From Arthrobacter sp. M4 (lineage in GTDB: Bacteria; Actinomycetota; Actinomycetes; Actinomycetales; Micrococcaceae), in assembly GCF_020251205.1 (NCBI RefSeq), contig NZ_JAIWYX010000001.1, forward strand, positions 434,001 to 498,000: a DNA stretch of 64,000 nucleotides, written 5' to 3'. Positions 1 through 7,400 of the stretch are shown piece after piece. A program made the translations under genes and the position numbers. The notes under the pieces were generated by a model, which had not been told where the DNA came from, did no database searches, and saw only the letters and a program-made list of their open reading frames with translations. How positions within the stretch are numbered: the first letter of the stretch is position 1; the number at the start of each line of letters is the position of its first letter.

Positions 1-225
1 GAAAATGCGAAGACCGCACTCGCCGCGGCCGGAGCGACGCTCGACGACGTGGTGCAATGGACGGTTCTCTTCGTCGATGGCTCCGATATCGCGGCGGGCT
101 ACGGCGCCATTGCGTCGGCACTCGCATCCGATGAGCCGGCTTTGGTCACCGCGGCGCGTGTCGCAGGTCTGGGAGTGCCTGGCGCACTTGTCGAGATCAG
201 TGCAATCGCCGCGGTAATGCGATGA
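1..225 (+). CDS. RidA/YjgF family protein, C-terminal part (cut by window edge)
   Basis: Frame 1 is open from the first base to TGA at 223-225 and encodes 74 residues. They resemble the C-terminal half of RidA/YjgF/UK114 proteins: a stretch like TLDDVVQWTVLFVDG followed by a terminal segment ending VEISAIAAVMR, where the family has its conserved E-[IV]-x-A-[IV]-A. RidA proteins hydrolyse reactive enamines and imines formed by PLP enzymes, releasing the keto acid and ammonia. The active-site arginine that normally sits about 20 residues before the end appears here as the R of AARVAGLG. The N-terminal half lies outside the window. The stop overlaps the next start (ATGA), so the two genes are probably co-transcribed. 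Confidence 0.8.
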   Translation, partial: ENAKTALAAAGATLDDVVQWTVLFVDGSDIAAGYGAIASALASDEPALVTAARVAGLGVPGALVEISAIAAVMR

Positions 226-839
226 AAGTGCAGCCCAAAAGCATGAACAGGGTCACGTGTGACCTCACTGTATCCCTCGACGGATTCCTCGCTGGTCCCA
301 ATCAAAGCCCAACCACGCCGTTAGGCGAGGGCGGGGAGGACCTACACCGATGGATGTTCGAAGAACCTGAGGCCAACGCGGCGGCCATTCAGGGCATCCT
401 CTCGGCGGGCGCTTACATCATGGGCCGCAACATGTTCGCCGGCCCGGGGCCAGGCCCATGGGATCAGGACTGGCGCGGCTGGTGGGGTGAGGAACCGCCT
501 TACCACGCCCCTGTCTTTGTACTCGCCCACCATTCACGTCCGCCCCTGGAGATGCAGGGCGGCACGACGTTCAATTTCGTGACAGACGGGATCGAGTCCG
601 CCCTGGCAAAGGCGCGTGTTGCGGCGCCGGACGCGGAGATCGCCATAGCGGGAGGCGCAGAGACTGTCCGCCAATATCTGTCGGCAGGGTTGATCGATGA
701 GCTACGGCTCCACATCGCGCCAATCCTCCTCGGAGCGGGCGAGCGGCTCTTGGACGGCGTGGAGAACGTAAAACTTGAACCCACGGAAGTAAGCGGCACC
801 CGCCTTGTGACACACGTGCGCTACCTCGTGATCCGCTAA
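222..839 (+). CDS. Dihydrofolate reductase / RibD C-terminal-like family protein
   Basis: The 205-residue product has the YwjB/YyaP-type RibD_C fold signature: a first strand TVSLDGFLAG, a central IMGRNMF (the usual [LM]-x-GR-x-[TM]-[FY]), a Gly-rich nucleotide site IAGGAETVRQYL and a late DELRLHIAPILLGAGERL. Family members are NAD(P)H-binding reductases, mostly of unknown substrate; this is not the folate enzyme FolA. The start at 222 overlaps the RidA stop (ATGA). A second in-frame ATG at 243 (MNRVTCDL) would give 198 residues and starts nearer the family N-terminus. A distant paralogue lies at 11787-12401. Family assignment is firm; function is not. Confidence 0.85.
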   Translation: MKVQPKSMNRVTCDLTVSLDGFLAGPNQSPTTPLGEGGEDLHRWMFEEPEANAAAIQGILSAGAYIMGRNMFAGPGPGPWDQDWRGWWGEEPPYHAPVFVLAHHSRPPLEMQGGTTFNFVTDGIESALAKARVAAPDAEIAIAGGAETVRQYLSAGLIDELRLHIAPILLGAGERLLDGVENVKLEPTEVSGTRLVTHVRYLVIR

Positions 840-1012
840 GCAAACGCATCCTGCCTATCGCCCATCATGTGAATGCTTCACGGTTAGAACTAAGCGGCTG
901 AGCGCAGATGAGCAATTGTCAACGGTAAACCAAACTGAGTACCGGACACTGACGCGCAATGCTCGCCGCCGGAAGCTTTGCGGTACCCATGTTGCACTGA
1001 ATCGCTCCCTAT

Positions 1013-1024
1013 TAAACTGGCGGT
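1013..1024 (+). promoter_or_regulatory. Leaderless -10 element for the HdeD gene
   Basis: TAAACT at 1013-1018 is followed by exactly six bases and then ATG at 1025. There is no Shine-Dalgarno sequence. This TANNNT-N6-start arrangement is the usual actinobacterial leaderless promoter, with transcription beginning on the A of ATG. TTGCAC at 992-997 could be a -35 box (15-base spacer). The rest of the 840-1024 gap shows nothing recognisable. Confidence 0.5.
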
Positions 1025-1606
1025 ATGAGCTCGACAGCTGGGCGTAAATTGTTTCAGCATTCCGGAACGGCGCTACTGTTCCGGGGAGTCCTCTCCATTG
1101 CTTTGGGCTTGCTGATCGCATCCCTTCCGGTCGCCACTGTAATTGGCCTCGTGTTCGTGTTCGGCATTTACGCCCTCACGGATGGACTCACAAATGTGGC
1201 GCATTACTTCTACGACCCGTCGCCCCACTCTCGCTGGTCCATGGCCGGGGGCATTGTCTCCATCGTCGCTGGCCTGGTGGCCGTAGCGTGGCCGAGCATC
1301 ACCGCTGTGGCCTTGGGGATCCTCGTAGGAGTATGGGCACTGGCCCTGGGGACCTCGCAAATCGTCCTGGCTTTGGAAACCAGAAAGTCACTCAGGGTCT
1401 GGTGGAGCTGGTTGATGACGGCGGTTGTCACCGTATTGTTCGGCCTTTTGGTTATCGCCAATCCAGGAGCTGGAATCGTGGCCCTGGCAGGACTGCTGGC
1501 CGCGTTCGCTGTCATTGCAGGAATACTGTTGATTGCTTCCGGGATCACCTTGCGGCGAGCAGGCTCCCCCACCAATATCTTCCGGAAAACAGCGATGCCC
1601 GGTTGA
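1025..1606 (+). CDS. HdeD family membrane protein (DUF308)
   Basis: The 193 residues form about six hydrophobic helices in three similar hairpins. The pattern is typical of HdeD/DUF308 proteins: an opening FRGVLSIALGLLIASLPV, a second repeat GIVSIVAGLVAVAWPSITAVALGILVGVWAL and a third ending LAAFAVIAGILLIASGI. In E. coli HdeD is an inner-membrane acid-resistance protein; in actinobacteria the role is unknown. The start at 1025 is chosen because a TAAACT -10 box sits six bases upstream (leaderless) and no ribosome site is visible. It stands alone in the same direction as its neighbours. Family call is good, function is inferred. Confidence 0.85.
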   Translation: MSSTAGRKLFQHSGTALLFRGVLSIALGLLIASLPVATVIGLVFVFGIYALTDGLTNVAHYFYDPSPHSRWSMAGGIVSIVAGLVAVAWPSITAVALGILVGVWALALGTSQIVLALETRKSLRVWWSWLMTAVVTVLFGLLVIANPGAGIVALAGLLAAFAVIAGILLIASGITLRRAGSPTNIFRKTAMPG

Positions 1607-1702
1607 GCGCCTGGCTATCGCGGCGGCCGCGGCTAAGACTCCCCTAAAAGTTGCCCGGGCCCGGCGGCCCATCGCATTGCACCGCAGCAGGATACTTGAA
1701 CT

Positions 1703-2020
1703 ATGACGGATGAGGATCGAAACCTTTGGGATGAGTTCGACGAGTCGAAGCCCGCAGGTCACGACCGCGTCGAGGGTTATCCCGGAGGAGAGCCCCAGGG
1801 CTTTGGCTTCCGAACCGGGGTTCGCAGCGCGAACGTGGCCTTTGGTTTCGCCCTGTACGCACTGGTCCTCGGAACTCTGCTGGTCGTCGTGGGGGCCGCC
1901 GTCTTCATTGTCCAGAGTCAGTGGCTTCTTCTCGGATTGATGGTGGCCATCGAAGCGGTCTTCGTCTTAGCCTTCATTCGACTGGCAGCCCAGGCTCGCC
2001 ACCGCCGGTTCATCCAATAG
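1703..2020 (+). CDS. Small two-helix membrane protein, unknown function
   Basis: The 105-residue product begins with about 45 polar, acidic residues (MTDEDRNLWDEFDES). Two membrane helices follow (roughly residues 48-72, FALYALVLGTLLVVVGAAVFIV, and 76-95), and it ends with a short basic tail, RHRRFIQ. AGGA ten bases before ATG 1703 is a plausible ribosome site. I recognise no family. The acidic cytoplasmic N-terminus and basic C-terminus suggest a small integral membrane protein of the type common in Micrococcaceae. It is not clearly in an operon with the ArsR gene downstream, which has its own operator-like region. Confidence 0.6.
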   Translation: MTDEDRNLWDEFDESKPAGHDRVEGYPGGEPQGFGFRTGVRSANVAFGFALYALVLGTLLVVVGAAVFIVQSQWLLLGLMVAIEAVFVLAFIRLAAQARHRRFIQ

Positions 2021-2094
2021 CCAAACTGGGTGGCCCGCCCATGGCCGCTTTGATGTTGTGTTCCCGACACGCCGTGGCTAGGAGGATCACTTGC

Positions 2095-2110
2095 TTCATT
2101 GAATGATGAA
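2095..2110 (+). promoter_or_regulatory. Inverted repeat upstream of ArsR-type regulator
   Basis: TTCAT-N6-ATGAA lies 46 bases before the GTG start of the ArsR-family gene, in an AT-rich island. ArsR repressors bind short dyads of this kind and usually autoregulate, so this is a candidate operator for the arsR-sulP-fabH operon. Confidence 0.35.
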
Positions 2111-2155
2111 TCCATAAAATAGTGAAGTATCGCGGCTTATGGAAAAGGAGGCAGG

Positions 2156-2536
2156 GTGGAAGGCTTTTCGGATTTCCGGGCACCGCTCTATGAGGTGAAG
2201 GCCAATCTCTTTAAGGGGCTGGCCCACCCGGTGCGGATCCGAGTGCTGGAGATACTCTCGGCAGCTCCGGAGGCTTCAGTGACGGACATGCTGACTGCAA
2301 CCGGATTGGAAGCCTCGCACCTCTCGCAGCACTTGTCCGTGCTTCGCCGGTACCATCTGGTCAAGAGTGAGCGCAGGGCCCTGCAGATGTTCTATTCTTT
2401 GGCGTATCCGCAGGTCGCCGAGCTCCTGTCGGTGGCCAGGTTGCTGCTGAATGACATCCTGCGCACCACGCGGGACCAGCTTGAGTCAGCAGAGGCGGAG
2501 TTCCCCGAGGTCGCTGCTGAGTCCAGCACGCGGTGA
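2156..2536 (+). CDS. ArsR-family winged-helix transcriptional regulator
   Basis: The 126-residue protein has the ArsR winged-helix core: LFKGLAHPVRIRVLEILSAAPEASVTDML, recognition helix LEASHLSQHLSVLRRYHLVKSERR, and the wing strand ALQMFYSLAYPQV. No clustered cysteines are seen, so it is probably not a classical metal sensor; many cys-less members sense other signals. The GTG start is fixed by AAAAGGAGG nine bases upstream. Its stop overlaps the GTG start of the SulP transporter, making it the first gene of a coupled three-gene operon. It probably controls that operon, a common arrangement for ArsR-SulP pairs. Confidence 0.88.
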   Translation: MEGFSDFRAPLYEVKANLFKGLAHPVRIRVLEILSAAPEASVTDMLTATGLEASHLSQHLSVLRRYHLVKSERRALQMFYSLAYPQVAELLSVARLLLNDILRTTRDQLESAEAEFPEVAAESSTR

Positions 2537-4263
2537 AGGCTATGGCCACCGCCCGGGCATTGCTGCCGGGTAGGCAAGATTATGCGCAGCTTCCGGGTAG
2601 CTGGAAAGACGACCTTGTCGCCGGAGTCACCGTGGGCATCGTCGCCCTGCCGCTGGCGCTGGCCTTCGGAGTCAGTTCCGGCGCGGGTGCGGCCAGCGGC
2701 TTGATCACCGCGGTTGTTGCGGGCATCGTCGCGGCAGTATTCGGGGGTTCCAACGTCCAGGTGTCCGGGCCCACCGGAGCCATGGTGGTGGTCCTGGGGC
2801 CGGTAATCGCCACCCATGGGCTCGGTGCGTTGGCAACCGTGTGCGTCATGGCCGGTGTTATCGTCCTGGCTGCGGGGCTGCTCAAACTCGGCCGGATCGT
2901 TACCTTGCTGCCTTGGCCAGTGATTGAAGGGTTCACGGTCGGCATTGCCGTGATTATTTTCCTCCAACAGATCCCTGCAGCGTTCGGGTCCCATTCCGGG
3001 CCCGGCACCAACGCCGCTGTGTCTGCCTTCCAGGCCCTGGCCACGGTGTCCCTTGCCTCGGCCCTGGCACCGGCCGCGCTGGTGGCGCTAGTGGTAGTGA
3101 TCATGATTGCGGCGCCCCGGATCCATCCGCGGATTCCCGGCTCGCTTGTCGCCATCATTGTTGCCAGCGTCGTCGCACAAATCCTCGATCTTCCCGTCGC
3201 CAGGATCGGCGCACTGCCCCAGAGCCTGCCGTCACCAGTCATTCCCTTCCCGGACTGGACCACGCTGACCACTCTGGCAGGACCGGCGGCGACAATCGCG
3301 GCCCTCGCCGCCATCGAGTCATTGCTCTCGGCACGAGTTGCCGCCTCAATCTCTGACACCGGCCCGTACGACGCCGACCGTGAACTCCTAGGCCAGGGCC
3401 TGGCATCGATCGCGTCCGGATTCTTCGGCGGCATGCCGGCCACCGGAGCCATCGCTCGCACAGCGGTTAACATCCGCTCGGGCGGCAGGACACGCCTGGC
3501 TGCCATCACCCACGCCATACTTTTGCTGGCCGTGGTGTACCTGGCCACCGGCCCGGTGTCCCGGATCCCGCTCGCTGCCCTGGCCGGCGTGCTTATGGTC
3601 ACCGCGACCCGGATGGTTTCACCCACCGCGCTGCGCGGCGTCATCGGTTCTACACGGGCGGACACCGTTGTGTTCTTCGTTACCGCGATCATCACCGTGT
3701 CCTTCGACCTGATCGAGGCGGTGGAGATCGGCATCGCCGTCGCTTCCTTCTTTGCCCTGCGCGCCTTGGTCCGTTCCAGCGGTGTGCACCGGGAAGAGAT
3801 TCCCGGCCCGGTTCACGACGGTGACGAACACATTGCCGTTTTCCGCCTCGACGGAGCCCTCTTCTTCGCCGCAGCCGAGCGCGTCCTGGAGCGGGTGAGC
3901 GCAATCGAGAACGTCGACGTCGTCATCATCCGAATGTCCCAACTCCAGATTTTGGACGCAACCGGCGCCAGGGTGATCACGGACATCGTCCAAGCCCTCG
4001 AACGCCGAGGAATCACAGTCCTCATCAAGGGAGTCCAGGACCGTCATCTTCGGCTCGTTACCAGGGTGGGGGTCTTGGAATCCCTCCGCCACCACAAACA
4101 CCTCTTCACTGAACTGCCATCCGCCGTGGAACACGCCCGCAGCCACGTGAGCCGTGCACAAGCCGCACGAACAGCCGGCCAGAAGCCGCCCGTTCAGGAT
4201 ACGCAGGGCACCAAGCAACCAACTCAAGCATCAGACAAATCCCTACCCCCGGAGCAGCCATGA
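2533..4263 (+). CDS. SulP family anion transporter with C-terminal STAS domain
   Basis: The 576-residue protein has the SulP membrane core from residue 25 to about 410: opening motif DDLVAGVTVGIVALPLALAFGVSSG, then QVSGPTGAMVVVL and SGFFGGMPATGAIARTAVN. A cytoplasmic STAS domain follows at about 435-540 (RMSQLQILDATGARVITDIVQAL). SulP proteins import sulfate, bicarbonate or other small anions, usually with H+ or Na+. Sequence alone does not settle the substrate; BicA-type bicarbonate uptake is as likely as sulfate. The tail from 540 is low-complexity and polar. The GTG start overlaps the ArsR stop (GTGA) and its stop overlaps the FabH start (ATGA). The odd partner is FabH. Confidence 0.9.
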   Translation: MKAMATARALLPGRQDYAQLPGSWKDDLVAGVTVGIVALPLALAFGVSSGAGAASGLITAVVAGIVAAVFGGSNVQVSGPTGAMVVVLGPVIATHGLGALATVCVMAGVIVLAAGLLKLGRIVTLLPWPVIEGFTVGIAVIIFLQQIPAAFGSHSGPGTNAAVSAFQALATVSLASALAPAALVALVVVIMIAAPRIHPRIPGSLVAIIVASVVAQILDLPVARIGALPQSLPSPVIPFPDWTTLTTLAGPAATIAALAAIESLLSARVAASISDTGPYDADRELLGQGLASIASGFFGGMPATGAIARTAVNIRSGGRTRLAAITHAILLLAVVYLATGPVSRIPLAALAGVLMVTATRMVSPTALRGVIGSTRADTVVFFVTAIITVSFDLIEAVEIGIAVASFFALRALVRSSGVHREEIPGPVHDGDEHIAVFRLDGALFFAAAERVLERVSAIENVDVVIIRMSQLQILDATGARVITDIVQALERRGITVLIKGVQDRHLRLVTRVGVLESLRHHKHLFTELPSAVEHARSHVSRAQAARTAGQKPPVQDTQGTKQPTQASDKSLPPEQP

Positions 4264-5270
4264 CCAGAGACCCGCACACCACTGCAGAAGAGCCCAGCAC
4301 CCGCGGATCCCGCGTCATCGGCGTCGGCTCCTACCAGCCGGACAAGATCCTGACGAACGACGAACTAAGCCAGATGGTGGACACCAGCGATGAGTGGATC
4401 CGGACCAGGGTGGGGATCCAAACACGTCACATTGCCGACTCCGAGTCCGTGGCGGACATGGCCATCAAGGCCGGGCTGGACGCACTGCAGGACGCAGGCA
4501 TCGACGCCGGCACTCTGGACCTTATCGTAGTGGCAACCGTGACCGCACAGGACCGCTCCCCCAGCACCGCCGGACGGGTCTCCGCAAGCCTCGGAGGAAA
4601 CAACCCGGCTGTTTTCGACATCAACGCCGCCTGCTCGGGTTTCACTCATGCCCTTGCGGTTGCAGACCAGGCTATCCGGGCGGGAGCCGCCGAAACGGCC
4701 TTGGTCATCGGCGCGGAGAAGCTCAGCGACTTTACCGACTGGACAGACAGGAGCACCTGCGTGCTGGTCGGTGACGGCGCTGGCGCCCTGGTCCTGCAGG
4801 CATCGACTTCCCCTGGCGTGGGACCAGTGCACTGGGGCTCAGTACCGGAACTGGCCCACGCCGTCCGGATTGAACATCCCGAACTGCGCTTCCAGCAGGA
4901 AGGAATGTCCGTTTTCCGCTGGGCTATAAGCAAAGCGGCAACACTTGCCCGGCGCACCTGCGAGATGGCCGGGATCCAGCCAGAGCAACTCGCAGGTTTT
5001 GTCCCACACCAGGCGAACCTGCGCATCATCGAGCCTCTGGCCGACCAGCTCGGTATCCCCCTCGCCATCACGGCGCGCGACGTTGTCACCTCCGGGAACA
5101 CGTCTGCGGCCAGCGTGCCGATCGCGCTGGCCAGACTCGTCCGAAGCGGACAACTGGCGCCCGACAGCCCTGTGCTGCTGTTTGGATTTGGCGGAGGATT
5201 CTCCTATGCAGGGCAGGTCATCCGCACACCCGTGGCCGCCGGTGGAGCGGGAGGGCTCAGACCTTCCTGA
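4260..5270 (+). CDS. 3-oxoacyl-ACP synthase III (FabH-type)
   Basis: The 336 residues carry the KAS III triad: Cys125 in DINAACSGF, His250 in [11 protein letters not shown] and Asn280 in [10 protein letters not shown]. The glycine-rich end [12 protein letters not shown] is also present. KAS III condenses a CoA-linked starter with malonyl-ACP and starts fatty acid synthesis. This copy is not next to fabD, acpP or fabF, so it is probably a second KAS III rather than the housekeeping enzyme. It could serve branched-chain starters or thioester signalling. It is coupled by ATGA to SulP. The 3' end overlaps the convergent YjdM gene by 14 bases. Confidence 0.9.
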   Translation: MTRDPHTTAEEPSTRGSRVIGVGSYQPDKILTNDELSQMVDTSDEWIRTRVGIQTRHIADSESVADMAIKAGLDALQDAGIDAGTLDLIVVATVTAQDRSPSTAGRVSASLGGNNPAVFDINAACSGFTHALAVADQAIRAGAAETALVIGAEKLSDFTDWTDRSTCVLVGDGAGALVLQASTSPGVGPVHWGSVPELAHAVRIEHPELRFQQEGMSVFRWAISKAATLARRTCEMAGIQPEQLAGFVPHQANLRIIEPLADQLGIPLAITARDVVTSGNTSAASVPIALARLVRSGQLAPDSPVLLFGFGGGFSYAGQVIRTPVAAGGAGGLRPS

Positions 5271-5607
5271 CCACGCTGGACTTGAGTTGCATGGCGCCGA
5301 AGCCGTCCACTTTGCAGTCAATGTCATGGTCACCCACACCGTTCACGAGGCGGATGTTGCGAACCTTGGTTCCAACCTTGATTGCGGTGGCGCTCCCCTT
5401 GACCTTGAGGTCCTTGATGACCGTCACGGTATCCCCATCTGTGAGCACGTTTCCGACGGCGTCTCTGATCGCTATTGACTCGGCATCTGCCTGCTCGGGC
5501 ACAGCCGGTGACCATTCGTGGCCGCACTCGGGGCAAACCAGCAAAGCGCCCATCTCGTAGGTGTATTCGCTGGCGCATTCAGGGCAGGGGGGGAGGATTT
5601 CGCTCAC
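5257..5607 (-). CDS. yjdM: YjdM/PhnA-like zinc-ribbon protein
   Basis: The N-terminal zinc ribbon has two CxxC pairs (CPEC and CPEC about 20 residues apart). A linker is followed by the PhnA/YjdM C-terminal beta domain: [21 protein letters not shown], then a middle [12 protein letters not shown] and an end [17 protein letters not shown]. This matches the usual length of about 113 residues. Older annotation calls it alkylphosphonate utilisation PhnA, but it is not phosphonoacetate hydrolase and its role is unsettled. I start at GTG 5607 (116 residues). TATTAT lies exactly six bases upstream and there is no ribosome site, so it is probably leaderless. Confidence 0.88.
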   Translation of the reverse strand: MSEILPPCPECASEYTYEMGALLVCPECGHEWSPAVPEQADAESIAIRDAVGNVLTDGDTVTVIKDLKVKGSATAIKVGTKVRNIRLVNGVGDHDIDCKVDGFGAMQLKSSVVRKV

Positions 5608-5619
5608 CAACCAATAATA
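5608..5619 (-). promoter_or_regulatory. Leaderless -10 element for yjdM
   Basis: On the minus strand TATTAT (5619-5614) is followed by six bases and GTG at 5607. This matches the leaderless TANNNT-N6-start pattern seen before the HdeD, GntR and IclR genes. The rest of the 5620-5876 gap between yjdM and the polymerase shows no feature I can support. Confidence 0.45.
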
Positions 5620-5876
5620 GACGGGCTGACAATCTGCTGTTCAGTCGCCGCCAAGCGGTCTCGCTGCCAGGTCGTCTTGTCCCCCTTGCACAGTCTCCAA
5701 GCAGATGAAGCGCCCGCGGCCTCATTCCTGGACTCCGGTCGCTTACGACTGCGGCATTCGTGCGCGCGCAGGCATTCTCGCACCTGGCACCTGTTTCGGG
5801 CGGCCGATGCCATGCATGGCGTGGATCTGCTTACCATGGCCGCCGAAATCAGGGGTGTTTAGTGCAGACTGGTGGT

Positions 5877-6950
5877 GTGAGCGGAATCCGGTGGGTGCTC
5901 CACGTCGATCTCGACCAGTTCATTGCGGCGGTCGAAGTGCTTCGTCGGCCGGAGCTTGCGGGGAAACCAATCATTGTTGGGGGTCGGGGCGACCCCACAG
6001 AACGAGCTGTGGTGTCGACCGCATCCTATGAAGCCAGGGCGTTCGGCGTGGGTTCCGGAATGCCCTTGCGCATTGCGGCACGGAAGGTGCCTGACGCTGT
6101 GATACTGCCCGTGGATCATGAGGCTTACCTCGCTGCCTCCGAAACGGTGATGGCTACCCTGCGTGCGCAGCCCGGCGCCACTGTGCAGGTGCTGGGTTGG
6201 GATGAGGCGTTCGTAGGTACCGAAACAGAGAATCCGGAAGCCTACGCCCGGCAGGTACAGGCCTCTGTCCTCGAGCGAACGCAGCTGCATTGCAGCGTCG
6301 GCATCGGAGACACCCTGGTCAGAGCAAAGGTCGCCACCGGTTTCGGCAAGCCGGCTGGTGTTTTCCGTCTCACCTCCGCCAACTGGCTCGAAGTCATGGG
6401 CAGTCGGCCTACCAAGGACCTGTGGGGTGTCGGAGGCAGAGTGTCAGCCCGGCTGGCCAAACTCGGTATCAACACCGTTGCCGAGCTCGCCGCGTCCGAC
6501 CCCCAAGACCTGGTCCCGGAGTTCGGCCCCAGGATGGGCCCTTGGTATGCGGAGCTTGGACGCGGGGACGGCACCAACGTTGTGGACGACACCCCGTGGG
6601 TTGCCCGCGGGCACAGCCGAGAAACAACTTTCCAGCGGGACCTCGCCGAGCCTGCCCAGGTGAACGACGCCGTGAGGGAATTGACAGCGCGTGTCCTCGA
6701 GGACGTTGTGGCCGAAGGACGGCCCGTGGTGGGGCTGACCCTCAAGGTTCGGTATGCACCGTTCTTGACCAAGACCCATGCGAAGAAGATTCCCGAGACG
6801 TTCGACCGGGACGAAATCCTCGCGCGGGCCTTGGACCTCGCAGCCGCTATCGAAGCGGGCCGTCCGATTCGACTCCTCGGCCTGCGCGCCGAAATGGCAA
6901 TGCCTGACGATGCCCGAAAGGGACACACTCCGACGCGCGGCGGTTGGTGA
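5877..6950 (+). CDS. dinB2: Y-family DNA polymerase, DinB2-like, with aliphatic residue at the steric-gate position
   Basis: The 357-residue polymerase keeps the catalytic acids: Asp11 in HVDLDQF and Asp109-Glu110 in GWDEAF. It also has helix-hairpin-helix (ELAASDPQDL) and little-finger regions. At the steric gate, where E. coli DinB has Phe13 in DCFFAAVE, this protein reads DQFIAAVE, so Ile16 replaces the aromatic. Mycobacterial DinB2 has Leu there and incorporates ribonucleotides. Other stretches (RAKVATGFGKPAGVFRLT, WLEVMGSRPT) also fit DinB2. I choose GTG 5877 because CAGACT lies six bases upstream; GTG 5862 is a possible alternative. It is monocistronic, lies far from lexA or imuB, and lacks a clear SOS box. 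Confidence 0.85.
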   Translation: MSGIRWVLHVDLDQFIAAVEVLRRPELAGKPIIVGGRGDPTERAVVSTASYEARAFGVGSGMPLRIAARKVPDAVILPVDHEAYLAASETVMATLRAQPGATVQVLGWDEAFVGTETENPEAYARQVQASVLERTQLHCSVGIGDTLVRAKVATGFGKPAGVFRLTSANWLEVMGSRPTKDLWGVGGRVSARLAKLGINTVAELAASDPQDLVPEFGPRMGPWYAELGRGDGTNVVDDTPWVARGHSRETTFQRDLAEPAQVNDAVRELTARVLEDVVAEGRPVVGLTLKVRYAPFLTKTHAKKIPETFDRDEILARALDLAAAIEAGRPIRLLGLRAEMAMPDDARKGHTPTRGGW

Positions 6951-7105
6951 CGGCGTCGACGTCTAACCGACAAAACAAAGTCAAGAGTGCAGCGTCTCGG
7001 CCGGGACGACTCGCAATACTTGGTTCCCGCTGCATTCGTCGTCCCTGATGTGCTCGCCCCAGATGGTGGTCTTGGCGGGCTCCTCGGCGTTTTGGCGCGT
7101 GCTTT

Positions 7106-7345
7106 CTAGGCTTCGGGGATGACCATGGCGAAGCGCTCCGGCCGAGCCACGTCCGGGTCGGGGCCGTTGCGCACACCGGCATCGAGCGCGTCGATGGATG
7201 CGAGCTCATCGGCCCTGAGCTGGAAGTCGAACACTTCGAAGTTCTCCGCTATGCGGGCCGGGTTGGTGGATTTCGGGATGGCTGAGCGGCCCTGCTGCAG
7301 ATGCCAGCGCAGCATTACCTGTGCGGGTGTCCCACCGTCCATCCA
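7106..7345 (-). pseudogene. Aldo/keto reductase remnant (C-terminal ~75 residues only)
   Basis: On the minus strand the last 75 codons before TAG at 7106 are clearly the C-terminus of an aldo/keto reductase. GGTPAQVMLRWHLQQG, AIPKSTNPARIAENFEVFDF and ELASIDALDAG match the family's PAQVALRW, IPKS and NF-x-FDF-x-L landmarks. The N-terminal 200 or so residues with the catalytic Asp-Tyr-Lys-His are missing. Upstream of the match, the frame runs antisense through the start of the response-regulator gene and makes no sense. This is the tail of a gene whose front was lost by deletion or rearrangement. It cannot encode an active enzyme. The rest of 6951-7105 holds nothing recognisable. Confidence 0.8.
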
Positions 7346-7400
7346 TCGAAATATTCTGGGCGAATGTGACAAATGGGGCGTGTCAGAAGTTAATTGGCTT

